Positions 61,501 to 64,000 of a DNA stretch of 64,000 nucleotides are shown piece by piece. The notes beneath the pieces are model-generated. The model was not told the origin of the DNA. It saw only the letters and a program-made list of their open reading frames with translations, and did not search any database. Numbering within the stretch: position 1 is the stretch's first letter; each line of letters opens with the position of its first letter. Made by a program: the position numbers and the translations under genes. The DNA comes from Phallusia mammillata (Eukaryota; Chordata; Ascidiacea; Phlebobranchia; Ascidiidae): assembly GCA_003260075.1 (NCBI GenBank), contig QLIY01000694.1, forward strand, positions 1-64,000, in the 5' to 3' direction.

Positions 61501-63731
61501 TGTTTACATGTAATTGCTGATTGTTTAGTTTCTAATACTCAGCAAAGGTTGTTCTTGTTTAAAGCAAACTGATTTGTTCAAGGCATGACATAATGGCAAG
61601 ACAAAGTTTTTCAGTTTCAAAATGAGTACAGTGCTTTCTCATTATCTGTTCACTGGCATTCAATTATCCTGTCTAGTGAACAGTTTAATGAAGGGGACAA
61701 TAGGGTAAATCAAATATTCTACAAAGCATTGCACTGTAAGAGACATATTTCAAACTTCATACTATTGGCAAAACAACATTTGCTTATCTTACAATTTTGA
61801 GTCTGCAAAATTTAAATGCCAACATTAAATACAATTGAAATTGTTTTATCTGTTAAAGAAACACTAAATTTGTGGTTTAAAAAATTGTTTTAAAAAGCCA
61901 ATAGAGTTAAAAAATAGGGCCCATTTAAAGTATAATTGCGTAAGCAAGTATAATTATATACAGATGCACCATAGATTTCATGTGAAACATAGTTGTAGTT
62001 TTTTGTACAACATAAATTTATTTCATAAAATCTTGCATACATTACTAGGTTGAAGATATATTGTCTGCCTTGCTGGGAACACTTGCTGAACTTTCTGCTG
62101 ATGACCGACCAGATTTTGTTCGTAATGGAGTTTTAGATTTGTTTGCTTGTCTTACACGTCACCACACGCATTTATGCATAAAGACTCTACTCTGTACTCC
62201 ACTTCCATACACAGAGTAAGTTTGATGAATTGCATTGTGAGACTTGGAGAATATAAGGGCTCTGTGTTCATTTTACAAGCAAAATGTGTTAGAAAGGGTT
62301 TATAGTAGTGATGTACCGAATCGGCGAAATTTTGATTCGGCCGAAACCGAATATTCGGTGGTTTTGCCGAATAAATTCGGCCGAATCAACCGAATCATTT
62401 ATGACGTCACGCGAAGTCGTAAGCTACGCGTTTGACATGAAAATATAAGTTTATCTACCAGGCAATTAGTGCAGAATGGTTGTGTTTCGTCCCTATTTTA
62501 AAAAAAATTCGGCCGAAACCGAATCTTTGCTAAAGTGGCTGATTCGGCCGAATAAATTCGGCAAACCGAATATTCGGTACATCTCTAGTTTATAGTTTGT
62601 GTTTTTGTGCAACTAAATTTATGTACATTAGGTTAGATCTGTATCATCCACTTTTTAATCTGTTGACATAATAAATCCATCATTTGGGGCTTAAGATTAC
62701 ATACAATGGTTTGATTTATTCATGTTTGCTCAAAACAGCACTAGATTTTTATTGAAACTCATTTGACGTAAGTGCTATATTGCCTCAAACAGGCATATTG
62801 ACCACTTGTCAAAAAGATTATATGCTTGAGGGGTACTTCAACAACAGTAATTGTTTAAGACAGCTTCTGTGTAAAAGTTTAAAAAATTCAAACAAATTGA
62901 TGGAAAGCTGTGTAAAGTTTGTTTTCCATGTTACTAAGGTTTAAAAGATTAATGCCGTTCAAATTCCCCTTTGCTGAAACATTGAGGTATTGGACTTAAA
63001 CTCAGAAATGGATCTCCAAATTGTTTTGTTATCTTATTACTCATGTTCTGAACCTAATCTCAATAACTTGTGTATTTGACACAGTGTTGTTGTATCATGT
63101 TGGACCAAGATCGGTTGTACTGACATAAGGACGTCTGCAGTTGAGTTTCTGCTTGACCAGTTTGACCGAGGTCTTCCGTATGAGGAAGTATTAAAGCGAA
63201 AGGGAAAACCCAAAGAGGGTTCAATGAAAACTGCAACTAAGTCATCCCTTGCTGTGAGCCATGTCAATTTTTTTATTTTCCTCTGAATTTGCTCGTATGA
63301 AATTTTTTGATAAAAGGACATTGTTTGATAAAAACCTATATTGAATGGGCAATTTATTTGCACTTTTTTGTTTTGTTTTACTTTTCCTTTCTTAAAAAAA
63401 TTTTATGTGCATTTTTAACCATCTTACTCATACATTGCTTTTTGCAGATAACTTGTGCCATCGGGGGGGGGGGTTTCCTTTTTGTTTTACTTTTCCTTTC
63501 TTAAAAATTTTTTATGTGCATTTTAAACAGTATGTACTTAACCATCTTACTCATACATTGCTTTTTGCAGATAACTTGTGCCATCCAATATATTCTGGAT
63601 GCACACAAAATTTCAGTGCGACCCAGATCTCCCAGTAATATCTCATATCACCTAATCGCCATGTCACTTGTCAGAGTTGGTTCCATGATTGATGTCCAAT
63701 CTCCTCCTAAACTGGGTATTGACCCATACAG
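49559..63731 (+). CDS. MROH1: Maestro heat-like repeat protein 1, 3'-incomplete
   Basis: Twenty-nine exons, about 1258 residues, running off the window (human protein about 1640). Exons: 49559-49595, 49701-49846, 50070-50201, 50359-50521, 50784-50865, 50970-51135, 52794-52906, 53227-53350, 53434-53512, 53884-53997, 54246-54337, 54797-54997, 55587-55731, 56067-56249, 57023-57081, 57350-57457, 57740-57859, 58345-58467, 58533-58685, 59159-59373, 59929-60034, 60299-60394, 60473-60580, 60757-60892, 61057-61169, 61301-61465, 62049-62215, 63085-63253 and 63571-63731. It is a helical HEAT-repeat scaffold with no catalytic motif. Family hallmarks are ALAAALISSSFDKDQKIKEA near the start, VLWPYLFELVTSLELS and a GYCASSHLDATLSRL segment. 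MROH1 proteins are poorly characterised and have been linked to lysosomes. The introns hold four hAT-type elements and four duplications. The exon 20/21 junction (weak donor GTATCC) is the least certain. Confidence 0.88.
50488..50767. repeat. 140-bp tandem duplication of MROH1 exon 4 end
   Basis: Two adjoining copies with a 140-bp period have no G run between them. Each includes the last 34 bases of exon 4 and the following intron. Copy one keeps the donor GTGGGT at 50522; in copy two the same place reads ATGGGT. The second exon piece therefore cannot be spliced in the same way and is a pseudo-exon. Confidence 0.85.
51545..51813. mobile_element. hAT MITE with 8-bp TSD (MROH1 intron 6)
   Basis: This 269-bp element has perfect ends CAGTGGTTCTCAACC and its reverse complement, flanked by exact TTCTAGAA duplications (51537-51544 and 51814-51821). 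It is non-coding and its termini are of hAT type. Confidence 0.9.
55096..55430. mobile_element. hAT MITE with near-exact 8-bp TSD (MROH1 intron 12)
   Basis: This 335-bp element begins CAGGGTTGTCATACTGTCC and ends with the complementary GGCAACCCTG. The flanks are ACTACACT (55088-55095) and ACTACATT (55431-55438), a target duplication with one mismatch. It is non-coding. Confidence 0.85.
56324..56887. mobile_element. hAT-like element interrupted by three G runs (MROH1 intron 14)
   Basis: Exact CTCTAAGG copies at 56316-56323 and 56888-56895 bracket an element starting CTGGGGTTCCCAACC. Inside it 56447-56610 is repeated at 56621-56784, with G runs at 56611-56620 and 56785-56795. A third piece (56796-56872) copies the host intron and the exon 15 start from about 56967-57042, then a third G run (56873-56882) leads to TCCTG and the target duplication. 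The right terminal repeat has evidently been lost to the assembly join. Confidence 0.7.
59641..59856. repeat. G-run-linked local duplication (MROH1 intron 20)
   Basis: 59641-59744 is followed by ten G (59745-59754) and a copy at 59755-59856 with a few substitutions. Confidence 0.9.
62306..62587. mobile_element. hAT MITE with 8-bp TSD (MROH1 intron 27)
   Basis: This 282-bp element has ends TAGTGATGTACCGAAT and, on the other strand, TAGAGATGTACCGAAT. Many internal copies of the palindrome-forming unit ATTCGGCCGAAT are present. Exact GTTTATAG duplications lie at 62298-62305 and 62588-62595. A CRE-like ATGACGTCAC lies inside. It has no open frame of note. Confidence 0.92.
63366..63585. repeat. 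G-run-linked duplication covering MROH1 exon 29 start
   Basis: 63366-63463 is followed by ten G (63464-63473), then a copy to 63585 with a 14-base insertion. Both copies contain the acceptor TTTTGCAG and the first 15 bases of exon 29. Only the second continues into the exon. Confidence 0.9.
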
Positions 63732-64000
63732 GTGGGAATTTTACAAAGACATAAAAACATACTACAGATAATTCCAGTTAATCACAAGCTTGTTACTTAC
63801 TTAAACCATTTAATAGCATAGATAGTGTTGACTGTAACAGCCCATACCAAGTCCAAACTTTTTGCGGCTACATGTCTCTTTGGCAACTGTCTGCTTTTAA
63901 CAACAGAATTTAATAAATAATACAGTAAATTTTGTACTCTGGTAGAGCTTTAACCAAATGACATAGGTTAATCCGGATCTTTGCCTAATCTCGACAAAAT
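63732..64000. other. MROH1 intron at the window end
   Basis: Sequence after the GTGGGA donor at 63732; no further exon was recognised before the window ends. Confidence 0.6.

Noticed and set aside
2561-63473. G runs as functional G-quadruplexes or a targeted mobile system
   Set aside because: Each is a single tract, not four, and every one coincides with a local overlap of diverged copies. One even places downstream host exon sequence inside a transposon, which fits an assembly cause better.
1-64000. Bacterial-type features (operons, CRISPR, insertion sequences)
   Set aside because: Every recognised protein gene is intron-split and metazoan; no array of spaced repeats or bacterial element is present.

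Overview
The window is animal nuclear DNA. It is AT-rich, its genes are split into many short exons with GT-AG introns, and it carries a nuclear tRNA gene with an intron and many short transposons. Compact introns, gene content and marked divergence between locally repeated copies suggest a tunicate of the Ciona type. That is an inference; nothing in the sequence proves the species.

Layout. 1-2122: repeat-rich flank. 2123-6943 (+): complete inhibitor-of-apoptosis gene (two BIR domains, UBA-like region, RING). 11688-17353 (+): complete nine-exon rhodopsin-class GPCR with an unusual 'DRY' site. 17354-29447: about 12 kb with no convincing gene body except one candidate alternative first exon (20920-20994) and a scatter of CRE palindromes. 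29448-39263 (+): 18-exon RalGDS/RGL-type Ral exchange factor with a long extra C-terminus and an antisense tRNA-Ile(UAU) gene in an intron. 40333-45369 (-): DYNC2I2/WDR34, an intraflagellar-transport dynein intermediate chain. 45828-47739 (+): SET/I2PP2A histone chaperone, head to head with DYNC2I2 across 458 bp. 49559 to the window end (+): MROH1, a HEAT-repeat protein, 29 exons seen and the 3' end missing.

The genes form no operon or pathway. They are a local set of conserved metazoan genes; the one close regulatory link is the shared DYNC2I2/SET promoter region, which holds CCAAT boxes and an RFX X-box-like motif.

The most striking structural signal is a set of sixteen runs of 9-12 G. Each of these runs is followed by a jump back (or, at 16289 and 56785, forward) to sequence present elsewhere within a few hundred bases. 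The copies differ like two haplotypes. The simplest reading is unresolved allelic overlaps in the assembly, with homopolymer ends, and not biology. They duplicate exon edges and in one place scramble the GPCR. Several hAT-type elements with clear 8-bp target duplications, foldback elements and tRNA-derived SINE pieces occupy introns and spacers. Exon boundaries below were deduced by hand from splice sites, reading phase and family resemblance.
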